A stretch of DNA of 10,850 bases, from the NCBI GenBank assembly GCA_021815005.1, contig JAKAHL010000040.1:1-10850 (forward strand). Direction: 5' to 3'. The notes beneath the pieces were generated by a model, which was not told where the DNA came from, did not search any database, and saw only the letters and a list, made by a program, of their open reading frames with translations. The stretch's first letter is position 1; each line of letters begins with the position of its first letter. Shown here in pieces: positions 1 to 6,890 of the stretch. The translations under genes and the position numbers were made by a program. The DNA comes from Chloroflexota bacterium (GTDB lineage: Bacteria > Chloroflexota > Limnocylindria > Limnocylindrales > CSP1-4).

Positions 1-195
1 ACGGACGGGCTAGCTCAGGGGGGGCGCCAGGCGGCGGGCGGCCCGTCGGGGGGCCCTGAAGGTGCGCCCGGCGCCGCCGTCGGGCGCCATCGGCGCGCCC
101 GCCCCGCAGCCGCGCCCGCCCGAGATCCGCGCCGGGGGCCTATCGGGGATGGCCCCGGAGTCAGGGGCGGTGGGCGTCCCCGTTGACCCGTGGCA

Positions 196-210
196 CCGGG
201 GACTCCCCGG
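196..210 (+). promoter_or_regulatory. Short hairpin in the leader of the diguanylate cyclase gene
   Basis: A perfect 6-bp stem (CCGGGG / CCCCGG) with an ACT loop lies 9 bases before a GAGGGG ribosome-site-like sequence at 220-225. A TTGACC hexamer at 183-188 resembles a -35 box, but no good -10 follows at 16-18 bases. The hairpin is directly visible; a role in controlling translation is inference. I see nothing else supportable in bases 1-195. Confidence 0.35.
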
Positions 211-232
211 ACCACCAGTGAGGGGCTGTCGC

Positions 233-265
233 ATGCCGGCCGAATGCCCGACGATGCCGCCATGA
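233..265 (+). CDS. Possible 10-residue leader peptide overlapping the diguanylate cyclase start
   Basis: ATG at 233 is preceded by GAGGGG at 220-225 with a 7-base spacer and encodes MPAECPTMPP. Its TGA stop shares the ATGA tetranucleotide at 262-265 with the preferred start of the diguanylate cyclase, which has no ribosome site of its own. The arrangement would fit translational coupling. It could be chance, because short open frames are common at this GC content and the peptide resembles nothing I know. Confidence 0.25.
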   Translation: MPAECPTMPP

Positions 266-1326
266 CCGCGAACGAGATCCACGGCCCCCGCGACGCCGCC
301 GCCGCGCTCGACGAGCAGCTGGCGCGATCGCTGCGCCTGGTCGCCCCCGCCGTGGCCGTCATCTTCGCCGGGGCGGTCGCGCTCGGCGGGGGCGGGGTCG
401 CGTCGGCCGCCGTTGCGCTCGGGCTCCTCGGGCTCGCGTTCGCCGTCGCGCTGCGGCCCGTCCCGCCGCGCCTGGCGAACCCCGTGTTCGTCGGCGGGAT
501 GGCCGTCGTGGCGGTCACTGCCCTGGCTCGCGGCGAGGACGCGGCGCCCACGCTCATGCTCGCTCTCGCCGCTGCCGGCTCGGTCGCCATGCGGCCGCGC
601 TGGGCCGCGGCCGCGGCCGCGTCGATCCTGGTGCCGTGGCTCGCGGCTGCCGCCGCCGGCCTGTGGGGCTGGCGTCTCGGCGATCACGGGAGCACCCAGA
701 TCCTGACCGCCGCGGCGCTTGCCGCGGTCGTGTTCGAGGCGCGGCACGGGTCGGTCGCGGGTCTGGTCAGCGCGCGCCACGCCATGCACGCGCTGGCGCT
801 GTCGGACCCGCTGACGGGCCTGCTGAACCGTCGCGGGATCGAGGAGGAGGCGGCGCGGATGCTGGCGGCCGGCGCCGATGACCTCTCGATCGTGTACCTC
901 GACCTCGACGACTTCAAGGCGGTCAACGACCGGCTGGGCCACGCGGAGGGCGACCGCGCGCTCCAGGCCATGGCCGGCATCCTGCTCGAGACGTTCCGCG
1001 CCGCGGACGCGGTGGGACGGATCGGCGGCGACGAGTTCGTGGTGGTGGTCGCGCCCGGTTCGGACGCGGCCGCGGCAGCTCGCCGGATGGCCGCTCCTGT
1101 CGAGGCCTGGCGTGAGGCGGGCGACCGCTACCGGCTGCGCGCGTCCGTCGGGACGGGGCGCCTCGCGAGCCCGACCCTGGAGGGGTTCTGGGAGGCCGTG
1201 GACGCGGCCGACCGGCGGATGTACCTGCAGAAGAAGGCCCGCGGCGCGGCGTCCGACGCAACGGCCACGGCCACGGCCACGGCCACGGCCACGGGGATGG
1301 TGCCCGTCCTGTCCTGGCCCCGCTGA
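262..1326 (+). CDS. Membrane-bound diguanylate cyclase (GGDEF domain)
   Basis: Makes cyclic di-GMP from two GTP at the cytoplasmic membrane. With the ATG at 262 the protein has 354 residues. Residues about 26-160 form five or six hydrophobic segments, a likely membrane sensor region with no named sensor fold. A complete GGDEF domain follows: DPLTGLLNRRG at 182-192, a DLDDFKAVND motif, and an intact GGDEF catalytic loop at 255-259. RAAD at 246-249, exactly five residues before GGDEF, matches the RxxD inhibitory site by which the product limits the enzyme. No EAL domain is present, so synthesis only is expected. The tail ends in a Thr-Ala run encoded by a hexanucleotide repeat. The start is uncertain: in-frame ATG 244 and GTG 190 also exist, but neither has a well-placed ribosome site. 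The gene converges on the aldehyde dehydrogenase with 21 bases between stops. Confidence 0.93.
   Translation: MTANEIHGPRDAAAALDEQLARSLRLVAPAVAVIFAGAVALGGGGVASAAVALGLLGLAFAVALRPVPPRLANPVFVGGMAVVAVTALARGEDAAPTLMLALAAAGSVAMRPRWAAAAAASILVPWLAAAAAGLWGWRLGDHGSTQILTAAALAAVVFEARHGSVAGLVSARHAMHALALSDPLTGLLNRRGIEEEAARMLAAGADDLSIVYLDLDDFKAVNDRLGHAEGDRALQAMAGILLETFRAADAVGRIGGDEFVVVVAPGSDAAAAARRMAAPVEAWREAGDRYRLRASVGTGRLASPTLEGFWEAVDAADRRMYLQKKARGAASDATATATATATATGMVPVLSWPR
1261..1294 (+). repeat. In-frame hexanucleotide microsatellite (ACGGCC)n
   Basis: Five perfect ACGGCC copies plus a partial sixth (ACGG) lie in the 3' end of the diguanylate cyclase gene and encode alternating Thr-Ala after the end of the GGDEF domain. 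Copy-number change would lengthen or shorten the tail by two residues at a time without shifting frame. Confidence 0.9.
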
Positions 1327-1347
1327 CCGGACGTCGTGGCCGGGCCC

Positions 1348-2865
<1,518 letters not shown>

Positions 2866-2870
2866 GGTGG

Positions 2871-2875
2871 CCTCC
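2871..2875 (-). promoter_or_regulatory. Shine-Dalgarno site of the aldehyde dehydrogenase gene
   Basis: GGAGG on the minus strand, five bases before the ATG at 2865. It decides that start over the longer upstream open frame. Confidence 0.8.
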
Positions 2876-2997
2876 GGGCTGCGGGCTCGGGTGGGGGATG
2901 GTCGGCGTGGCCCGGGGTGCGCGGCGGTGTCGCCCCGAGGCTGGGCGGAAGGGTAGTGCAGCAGCTCCGGGGCCGTCCGCGGCATCCCGTTCCGCGC

Positions 2998-3003
2998 TAC
3001 CGT
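2998..3003 (+). promoter_or_regulatory. Candidate -10 box of a leaderless transcript
   Basis: TACCGT (TAnnnT pattern) ends eight bases before the ATG at 3012, and there is no ribosome site in between. This spacing would place transcription initiation at or next to the start codon. No convincing -35 hexamer is seen 17-18 bases upstream, so the call is tentative. Confidence 0.35.
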
Positions 3004-3011
3004 TGCCCGCC

Positions 3012-3518
3012 ATGAGCGACGATCCCCACCGCGACGCCCTGGAGGCGGCCCTCGCCGGCCTCGGGCCGTCCGAGCTGTTCCCGTGCGACCCCGCGCTCGC
3101 CGACACGGCGGCGTTCTGCGCCCACTACGGCTTCGACCCAGCCGACTCGGCGAACACGATCGTGGTGGTCGGCAAGGGCGCCGAGCCCGTCTACGTCGCG
3201 TGCGTGGTGCTCGCGACCCATCGCCTGGACGTGAATCGCGTGGTCAGGGGCCGGCTCGGCCGCAAGTCGTCCTTCGCGTCGCCCGACGAGACGCGCGCGA
3301 TCACGGGCCACGAGATCGGCGGGGTGACGGTCTTCGGCCTGCCGGCCGGGCTGCCGGTCTGGGTGGACGCTGCGGTGATGAGCCGGGAGCGGATCGTGCT
3401 GGGCGGCGGGTCGCGCGAGTGGAAGGTGATCGCGCCGCCGTCGATCCTGGCGGCCCTGCCCGGTGTCGAGATCGTCGAGGGGCTGGCGAGCCCTGCCCCG
3501 CCGCGAGCCGACGCCTGA
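3012..3518 (+). CDS. YbaK/EbsC-family aminoacyl-tRNA deacylase-like protein
   Basis: The protein has 168 residues, a normal size for stand-alone members of the YbaK/prolyl-tRNA-synthetase-associated domain. Known members hydrolyse mischarged tRNAs such as Cys-tRNA(Pro) or Ala-tRNA(Pro) in trans, protecting translation accuracy. The family's order of motifs is visible: a central strand pair (TIVVVGKG then YVACVVLATH, residues about 49-70) with Lys55 as a candidate for the conserved catalytic lysine, an ASPDET segment (89-94), the glycine-rich TGHEIGGVTVFGL loop (98-110), and PVWVDAAVM (115-123). The start at 3012 is the ATG at the beginning of the conserved region. No Shine-Dalgarno precedes it, and a TAnnnT box sits 8 bases upstream. 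Which amino acid it edits cannot be told. It ends just before the exported-protein gene, whose -35 box overlaps its stop. Confidence 0.87.
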   Translation: MSDDPHRDALEAALAGLGPSELFPCDPALADTAAFCAHYGFDPADSANTIVVVGKGAEPVYVACVVLATHRLDVNRVVRGRLGRKSSFASPDETRAITGHEIGGVTVFGLPAGLPVWVDAAVMSRERIVLGGGSREWKVIAPPSILAALPGVEIVEGLASPAPPRADA

Positions 3519-3543
3519 CGGCGCGTGCCCGCGCCTCTACCAT
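3515..3543 (+). promoter_or_regulatory. Candidate leaderless promoter of the exported-protein gene
   Basis: CTGACG at 3515-3520 (4 of 6 to TTGACA), a 17-base spacer, and TACCAT at 3538-3543 (4 of 6 to TATAAT) end six bases before the ATG at 3550. There is no ribosome site before that ATG, so a leaderless message is plausible. The -35 box overlaps the TGA of the upstream gene. Confidence 0.45.
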
Positions 3544-3549
3544 GGGCGC

Positions 3550-4419
3550 ATGACGAACATGCAGCGGCTGGTCCTGCTCCTGGCGTTCATCCTCGCCGTC
3601 CTGGTCGGGATCCTGGTCGCCACATCGCTGTTCGGAACCAAGAGCGCACCCTCCGTGCCGTCCGCAGCGCCGTCGGCCTCGAGTGCCGTGGCCGCGTCTG
3701 CCGCGCCGACCGGCGGTTCGGCGGTGCCGTCGGCCGCTCCCGCGTCGCCCTCGCCGTCTCCCACTCCCAGCCCAACGCCCACGCCCAAGCCGGTGGCGGC
3801 GGCCACGATCCGGTTCGTCCAGCTGGCGCTCGACGCGGCCACGGACCCGAACGGCATGACGCGAACCATCGCGTTCACGGCCCAGACAGGACCCGTGACC
3901 GTGACGCTCCAGACCGAATCGGGCGGGAACTCCACGGTCTGCCTGGCCGCGAGCGGCGCCCAGCCGGACTGCCGCACGGCGGCTGGCGGCACCATCTCGA
4001 GCTCGGTGACGTCGTCGTCGGCCGTCTACCAGCTCACGCTCCGGGGCTCCGGGTCGGCCGCGCCCGTCGTGGGCGTGACGCTCACGTATCCCACCCTCAA
4101 GCCCAAGGTCACCATCAGCGACGCACGGTTCGACGGCACCGCCGCGGCGGTCTTCAACGGTCTGCAGGTTGTCGCCACGCCGCGCGCCAAGGGCTACTAC
4201 CACGTGACGGCCGACTGGGGCGGCCACCCGTTCCTGTATGAGGTGGACCTCATTGAGCAGGGCGGCCCCGGGCTCAAGCAGGTGATCGCGACCACCGGCG
4301 CGACCGGCGTGAGCCAGGGCTTCAGCGTGCGGCCGCCGAACCCCTGGATGATCGTGCTCCGCAACTCCGAGAACGGGTTCGGGGTGACGCCGCTCACGGC
4401 CACGTTCACCTGGCCGTAG
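3550..4419 (+). CDS. Membrane-anchored, probably exported protein of unknown function
   Basis: I do not recognise a family for this 289-residue protein. Residues about 5-27 are a strongly hydrophobic segment (QRLVLLLAFILAVLVGILVA) with little charge, read as an uncleaved signal anchor. Residues about 30-80 form a low-complexity Ser/Ala/Pro linker ending in a (S/T)P run that crosses the wall or extends from the membrane. Residues about 84-289 are rich in Thr, Val, Gly and alternating hydrophobics, suggesting one or two beta-sandwich domains. Two cysteines about ten residues apart (STVCLAASG and PDCR) could form a disulfide outside the cell. No catalytic motif is visible. ATG 3550 is preferred because the hydrophobic segment begins right after it; ATG 3559 is an alternative. 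The upstream frame to 3463 lies inside the YbaK-like gene and is not needed. Confidence 0.8.
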   Translation: MTNMQRLVLLLAFILAVLVGILVATSLFGTKSAPSVPSAAPSASSAVAASAAPTGGSAVPSAAPASPSPSPTPSPTPTPKPVAAATIRFVQLALDAATDPNGMTRTIAFTAQTGPVTVTLQTESGGNSTVCLAASGAQPDCRTAAGGTISSSVTSSSAVYQLTLRGSGSAAPVVGVTLTYPTLKPKVTISDARFDGTAAAVFNGLQVVATPRAKGYYHVTADWGGHPFLYEVDLIEQGGPGLKQVIATTGATGVSQGFSVRPPNPWMIVLRNSENGFGVTPLTATFTWP

Positions 4420-4427
4420 GCGACCGA

Positions 4428-4457
4428 GCCGGGCACGGGCCGACGACTCGGCCCGGC
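4428..4457 (+). terminator. Weak terminator-like hairpin after the exported-protein gene
   Basis: GCCGGGC at 4428-4434 pairs perfectly with GCCCGGC at 4451-4457 across a 16-base loop, beginning eight bases after the stop codon. There is no T-run. A competing CCGAG/CTCGG pairing (4424-4428 with 4448-4452) is also possible. It sits between converging genes. Confidence 0.3.
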
Positions 4458-4543
4458 GCCCCACCGCGGCGGCGCCGCAGGCAACGGCGCCGACCGGCTG
4501 CGGCCCGGGCGGGCGCGCCGGGAGGGCGCTCAGCGCGAAGGCG

Positions 4544-4717
4544 CTAGGGCGCGCGGTGCGGCGTGCGGTCGGGTAGGCGTCCGGCGTCCTTGAGCGCGCG
4601 CCGGAGCAGGTACTCCACCTGTCCGTTCACCGAGCGGAGGTCGTCCGCAGCCCACTTCTGGAGGGCGGCGTGGGTCTCGGGGTCCAGGCGGAGCAGGAAC
4701 GGCTTGCGCTCGGCCAT
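4544..4717 (-). CDS. Small ribbon-helix-helix (Arc/CopG-type) DNA-binding protein
   Basis: A 57-residue protein beginning MAERKPFLLRLDPETHAALQ. Residues 6-12 (PFLLRLD) fit the DNA-contacting beta strand, 13-28 the first helix, and 31-45 (GQVEYLLRRAL) the second helix, with the S-V-N turn typical of Arc-like proteins between them. Such proteins dimerise and insert the paired strands into the major groove. The tail from about residue 46 is basic and proline-containing. GGGGAG lies eight bases before the ATG. It is the downstream partner of the SPFH gene, 54 bases away on the same strand, and co-transcription is likely. I know of similar small proteins beside SPFH genes in high-GC bacteria. Autoregulation through the AT-rich repeats at 5723-5739 is my inference. 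No toxin gene adjoins, so an antitoxin role is not supported. Confidence 0.85.
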   Translation of the reverse strand: MAERKPFLLRLDPETHAALQKWAADDLRSVNGQVEYLLRRALKDAGRLPDRTPHRAP

Positions 4718-4771
4718 GGTGGCGGCTCCCCGCTCGGCATCGTCCCGCTCCGACCGCGAAGAGTCCGCCGC

Positions 4772-5677
4772 CTAGGCGTACAGCGTCCCGGTGTTGAGCA
4801 CCGGCTGTGTTTCGTGCTCGGAGCAGAGGACCACCAGCAGGTTGCTGACCATCTGCGCCTTGCGCTCCTCGTCAAGCTGGACGACCTGCTTCGCCGAGAG
4901 CTGCTCGAGCGCCATCTCGACCATGCCCACCGCGCCCTCCACGATCCGCGTCCGGGCGGCGATGACCGCATTCGCCTGCTGCCGGCGGAGCATCGCGTTG
5001 GCGATCTCCGGGGCGTAGGCGAGGTGGCTGATCCGCGCCTCGATCACCGTGACCCCGGCCTGGTCGAGACGGTCCTGGATCTCGGCCTTGAGCTGCTCCG
5101 CCACCTCGGCCGGGTTGGCCCGGAGCGATGTCGGCCCGTCGTCGTGGGCATCGTACGGGTGGGAGGTGGCGAGATTTCGGAGGGCGGACTCGGCCTGCAC
5201 GGCGACGAAGTTCTCGTAGTCGTCCACCTCGAACAGCGCCTCGGCCGTGTCGGTGACCTTCCACACGACGACCGCTGCGATCTCGATCGGGTTGCCGTCG
5301 CGGTCGTTGACCTTGAGCTTGCTGGTCTCGAAGTTGCGGACCCGGACGCTGACCTTGGGCCGCTGCGTGAGCGGGTTGACCCAGGCCATGCCCTGCTCGC
5401 GCAGGGTCCCTCGGTAGCGGCCGAACAGGACCACCGCCCTGGCCTCGTTGGGGTTGACGGCGGTGAGGCCTCTCCAGCCGAGGAGGATGACGACGTAGAC
5501 GGCAGCCCACGTCAGGACCTCCAGGGACTCGAGCATGCCGAACCGGTCGCCCATGGGGACGATCACCGCGTCGAGCCACCAGACGAACGCCAGTGGCACC
5601 GCGACGGTGAGGACGAAGATGCCGGCCAGCATCGGGATGCCGGGCAGCGAGCCGGCGGTGCGTTCCTTGTTGTTCAT
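4772..5677 (-). CDS. SPFH (band-7/stomatin-like) domain membrane protein
   Basis: The protein has 301 residues. Two hydrophobic segments at about 14-36 and 52-69 anchor it in the membrane. The SPFH domain runs from about residue 70 ([23 protein letters not shown]) through the family's recognisable order: an early G-x-x-W-VNP segment, a strand with [18 protein letters not shown], a [16 protein letters not shown] stretch and the [12 protein letters not shown] helix. It ends with a helical part (LGxx-like [32 protein letters not shown]). The C-terminus is predicted helical with a conserved-looking [21 protein letters not shown] segment. SPFH proteins oligomerise and organise membrane microdomains or control membrane proteases; which applies here is unknown. 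The ATG at 5677 has AGAGGAG about eleven bases upstream, a long spacer. It is first in the operon with the ribbon-helix-helix gene. Confidence 0.92.
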   Translation of the reverse strand: MNNKERTAGSLPGIPMLAGIFVLTVAVPLAFVWWLDAVIVPMGDRFGMLESLEVLTWAAVYVVILLGWRGLTAVNPNEARAVVLFGRYRGTLREQGMAWVNPLTQRPKVSVRVRNFETSKLKVNDRDGNPIEIAAVVVWKVTDTAEALFEVDDYENFVAVQAESALRNLATSHPYDAHDDGPTSLRANPAEVAEQLKAEIQDRLDQAGVTVIEARISHLAYAPEIANAMLRRQQANAVIAARTRIVEGAVGMVEMALEQLSAKQVVQLDEERKAQMVSNLLVVLCSEHETQPVLNTGTLYA

Positions 5678-5722
5678 GGTGCTTCGGGCTCCTCTGCGCC
5701 TGACGAGTTGGGCGCGATCAGA

Positions 5723-5739
5723 ATGATATCACTATGATA
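5723..5739. promoter_or_regulatory. AT-rich operator-like repeats between SPFH and methyltransferase genes
   Basis: ATGATA occurs at 5723-5728 and again at 5734-5739, start to start 11 bases, about one helical turn. The 8-bp palindrome TGATATCA (5724-5731) overlaps the first copy. Same-face repeats of this kind are how ribbon-helix-helix dimers commonly bind. The island overlaps the SPFH promoter and a plus-strand TATGAT (5733-5738) that could serve the divergent methyltransferase gene. Binding by the local protein is inference. Confidence 0.4.
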
Positions 5740-5751
5740 CAAGCTCGTCGA
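5723..5751 (-). promoter_or_regulatory. Candidate promoter of the SPFH/ribbon-helix-helix operon
   Basis: On the minus strand, TCGACG (5751-5746, 4 of 6 to TTGACA) is followed after exactly 17 bases by TATCAT (5728-5723, 5 of 6 to TATAAT). This leaves about 40 bases of leader before the SPFH ATG at 5677. It is the most AT-rich spot in the window and overlaps the repeats described separately. Confidence 0.5.
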
Positions 5752-5803
5752 TGCGGCGCTCGGCCTGCCTGGCCCCGGGCGGGTTGGAGCGAGAGCGCGC
5801 ATC

Positions 5804-6478
5804 ATGGCGCCGATGGGCGCTCGTCGTGTGGTCGTGGTGGGCGGGGTCGGTGGGCTTGTCGTCTGGCTGGCGCAGCCCGTCGTCCGCCGCGCGGTGCAGT
5901 CGATCCGGACGTCGTCGGCGCCCGGGGTGGGCGTCTACGAGACCGCTGCGGGCCTCGCCTTCGGCGGCTACTACCGTGACATCGCGGCCGACTGCGCGGC
6001 CGCCCTGGTAGATGTCGCCGCCCCGGCCGTGCTCGAGGTGGGACCGGGACCCGGGCACCTCGCCGAGCGGCTGCTCGACCGTCTCCCGGGCGGCACGTGG
6101 ACCGGCCTCGACATTGACCCCGCGATGCTGAGTGCGACGGGCCGACGCCTCGAGCGGGCCCGCAGCCGGGACCGGGCGACGCTCGTCGAGGGCGACGTGG
6201 CGGCGATGCCCTTCGCGGAAGCCACGTTCGACCTCGTTGTGAGCTCGCTCTCGGCGCATCACTGGCCGGACGCCGAGCGCGGCTTCGCGGAGATCCGCCG
6301 GGTGCTGCGCCCGGGCGCCCGGGCGCTGGTCTACGACGTGCCGGAGCGATGGGCCCACGTGGAGACGGGGCACGCCGGGCTCCGCGCTGCCGAGGCGTCG
6401 TTCGCTGCGCACGATCGCACGCGGATGCGGGGGATCGGCCCGCTCACGGTCATCTGGCGGGCGGACCTGCGGGCCTGA
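5804..6478 (+). CDS. Class I SAM-dependent methyltransferase with N-terminal membrane anchor
   Basis: Transfers a methyl group from S-adenosylmethionine; the acceptor is unknown. The protein has 224 residues. Residues about 8-27 (RRVVVVGGVGGLVVWLAQPVV) form a hydrophobic segment with basic flanks, unusual for this mostly soluble family and probably a membrane anchor. Motif I is VLEVGPGPGH at 76-85, the acidic residue after strand two is in GLDIDP (101-106), and the EGDVAAMPF plus FDLVVSSLSAHHW stretch gives motifs II and III of a methyltransferase-11-type domain. RRVLRPGARALVYDV follows. The C-terminus is short, lacking any obvious substrate-binding extension. It diverges from the SPFH operon across 126 bases. 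The ribosome site before ATG 5804 is poor; ATG 5813 is an alternative start that keeps the anchor. Confidence 0.87.
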   Translation: MAPMGARRVVVVGGVGGLVVWLAQPVVRRAVQSIRTSSAPGVGVYETAAGLAFGGYYRDIAADCAAALVDVAAPAVLEVGPGPGHLAERLLDRLPGGTWTGLDIDPAMLSATGRRLERARSRDRATLVEGDVAAMPFAEATFDLVVSSLSAHHWPDAERGFAEIRRVLRPGARALVYDVPERWAHVETGHAGLRAAEASFAAHDRTRMRGIGPLTVIWRADLRA

Positions 6479-6499
6479 CCCCGGGGCGGGCGGCGGCGG

Positions 6500-6544
6500 G
6501 CGGTCGGCCTGCCGAGCGGCGGTCGGTCGGCGGTCGGTCTGCCG
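6500..6544 (+). repeat. Short direct repeats between convergent genes
   Basis: GCGGTCGG occurs at 6500, 6519 and 6530. The first and third copies extend to a shared GCGGTCGGyCTGCCG. They fill most of the 91 bases between the methyltransferase and DUF1918 stops. A short CCGG-TAAG-CCGG stem follows at about 6542-6553. No T-run is present, so a terminator role is unproven. Confidence 0.55.
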
Positions 6545-6569
6545 GTAAGCCGGCCCGCCGGCGACCCGG

Positions 6570-6770
6570 TCAGCCGGGCTGCGGCACGGCGTGGATGATC
6601 CGCGCGCTGCCGACCGCGGGGCGGATCTCGGTCACGCGGCCGTCGTCCCAGCGGACTCTGAAGCTGCGGCCGAAGGGCGTGTCGGTCACCTCGAGGATCT
6701 CCCCGACCCGGTCCGGCTGCCCGACCCGCTCCGACTCAACGACGATTCGGTCTCCGACTCTCGCGTCCAT
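6570..6770 (-). CDS. DUF1918 domain protein
   Basis: A 66-residue protein filled by one DUF1918 domain: MDARVGDRIVVESERVGQ at the start, then DRVGEILEV, then a FRVRWDDGRVTEI strand pair. Members are small, predicted all-beta and of unknown function. The frame is open upstream to 6857, but ATG 6770 starts exactly where the family starts and has GGAGG six bases before it. It follows the cyclopropane synthase gene by 120 bases on the same strand, so it may share that transcript or have its own promoter; I see no clear promoter in the gap. The C-terminal dozen residues (ARIIHAVPQPG) extend a little beyond the conserved part. Confidence 0.87.
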   Translation of the reverse strand: MDARVGDRIVVESERVGQPDRVGEILEVTDTPFGRSFRVRWDDGRVTEIRPAVGSARIIHAVPQPG

Positions 6771-6776
6771 GGCGAA

Positions 6777-6781
6777 CCTCC
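6777..6781 (-). promoter_or_regulatory. Shine-Dalgarno site of the DUF1918 gene
   Basis: GGAGG on the minus strand, six bases before ATG 6770. It fixes the short start rather than the longer frame reaching 6857. Confidence 0.75.
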
Positions 6782-6890
6782 GTGCGGCGTGGCGCGAGCA
6801 TCCTCCCGCACGCCCACCGCCCGCAACGGTCCAATGGGAGCGACTGGACGTGCCCAACCCGCCACTCCGGCGTTCGGCGGCAGTCTTCGG

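Noticed and set aside
10..942. Long minus-strand open frame opposite the diguanylate cyclase
   Set aside because: Its product is Arg/Gly/Pro/Asp-rich with no domain and is antisense to a clear GGDEF gene, a normal shadow at this GC content.
3301..4464. 387-codon minus-strand open frame opposite the YbaK-like and exported-protein genes
   Set aside because: It is an Arg/Gly-rich antisense shadow spanning two plausible plus-strand genes.
4544..5677. Toxin-antitoxin interpretation of the ribbon-helix-helix gene
   Set aside because: Its partner is a 301-residue SPFH protein and no small toxin-like gene is adjacent.
4670..5737. 355-codon plus-strand open frame opposite the SPFH gene
   Set aside because: It is antisense to a recognisable SPFH domain and its product is Arg/Asp/His-rich without motifs.
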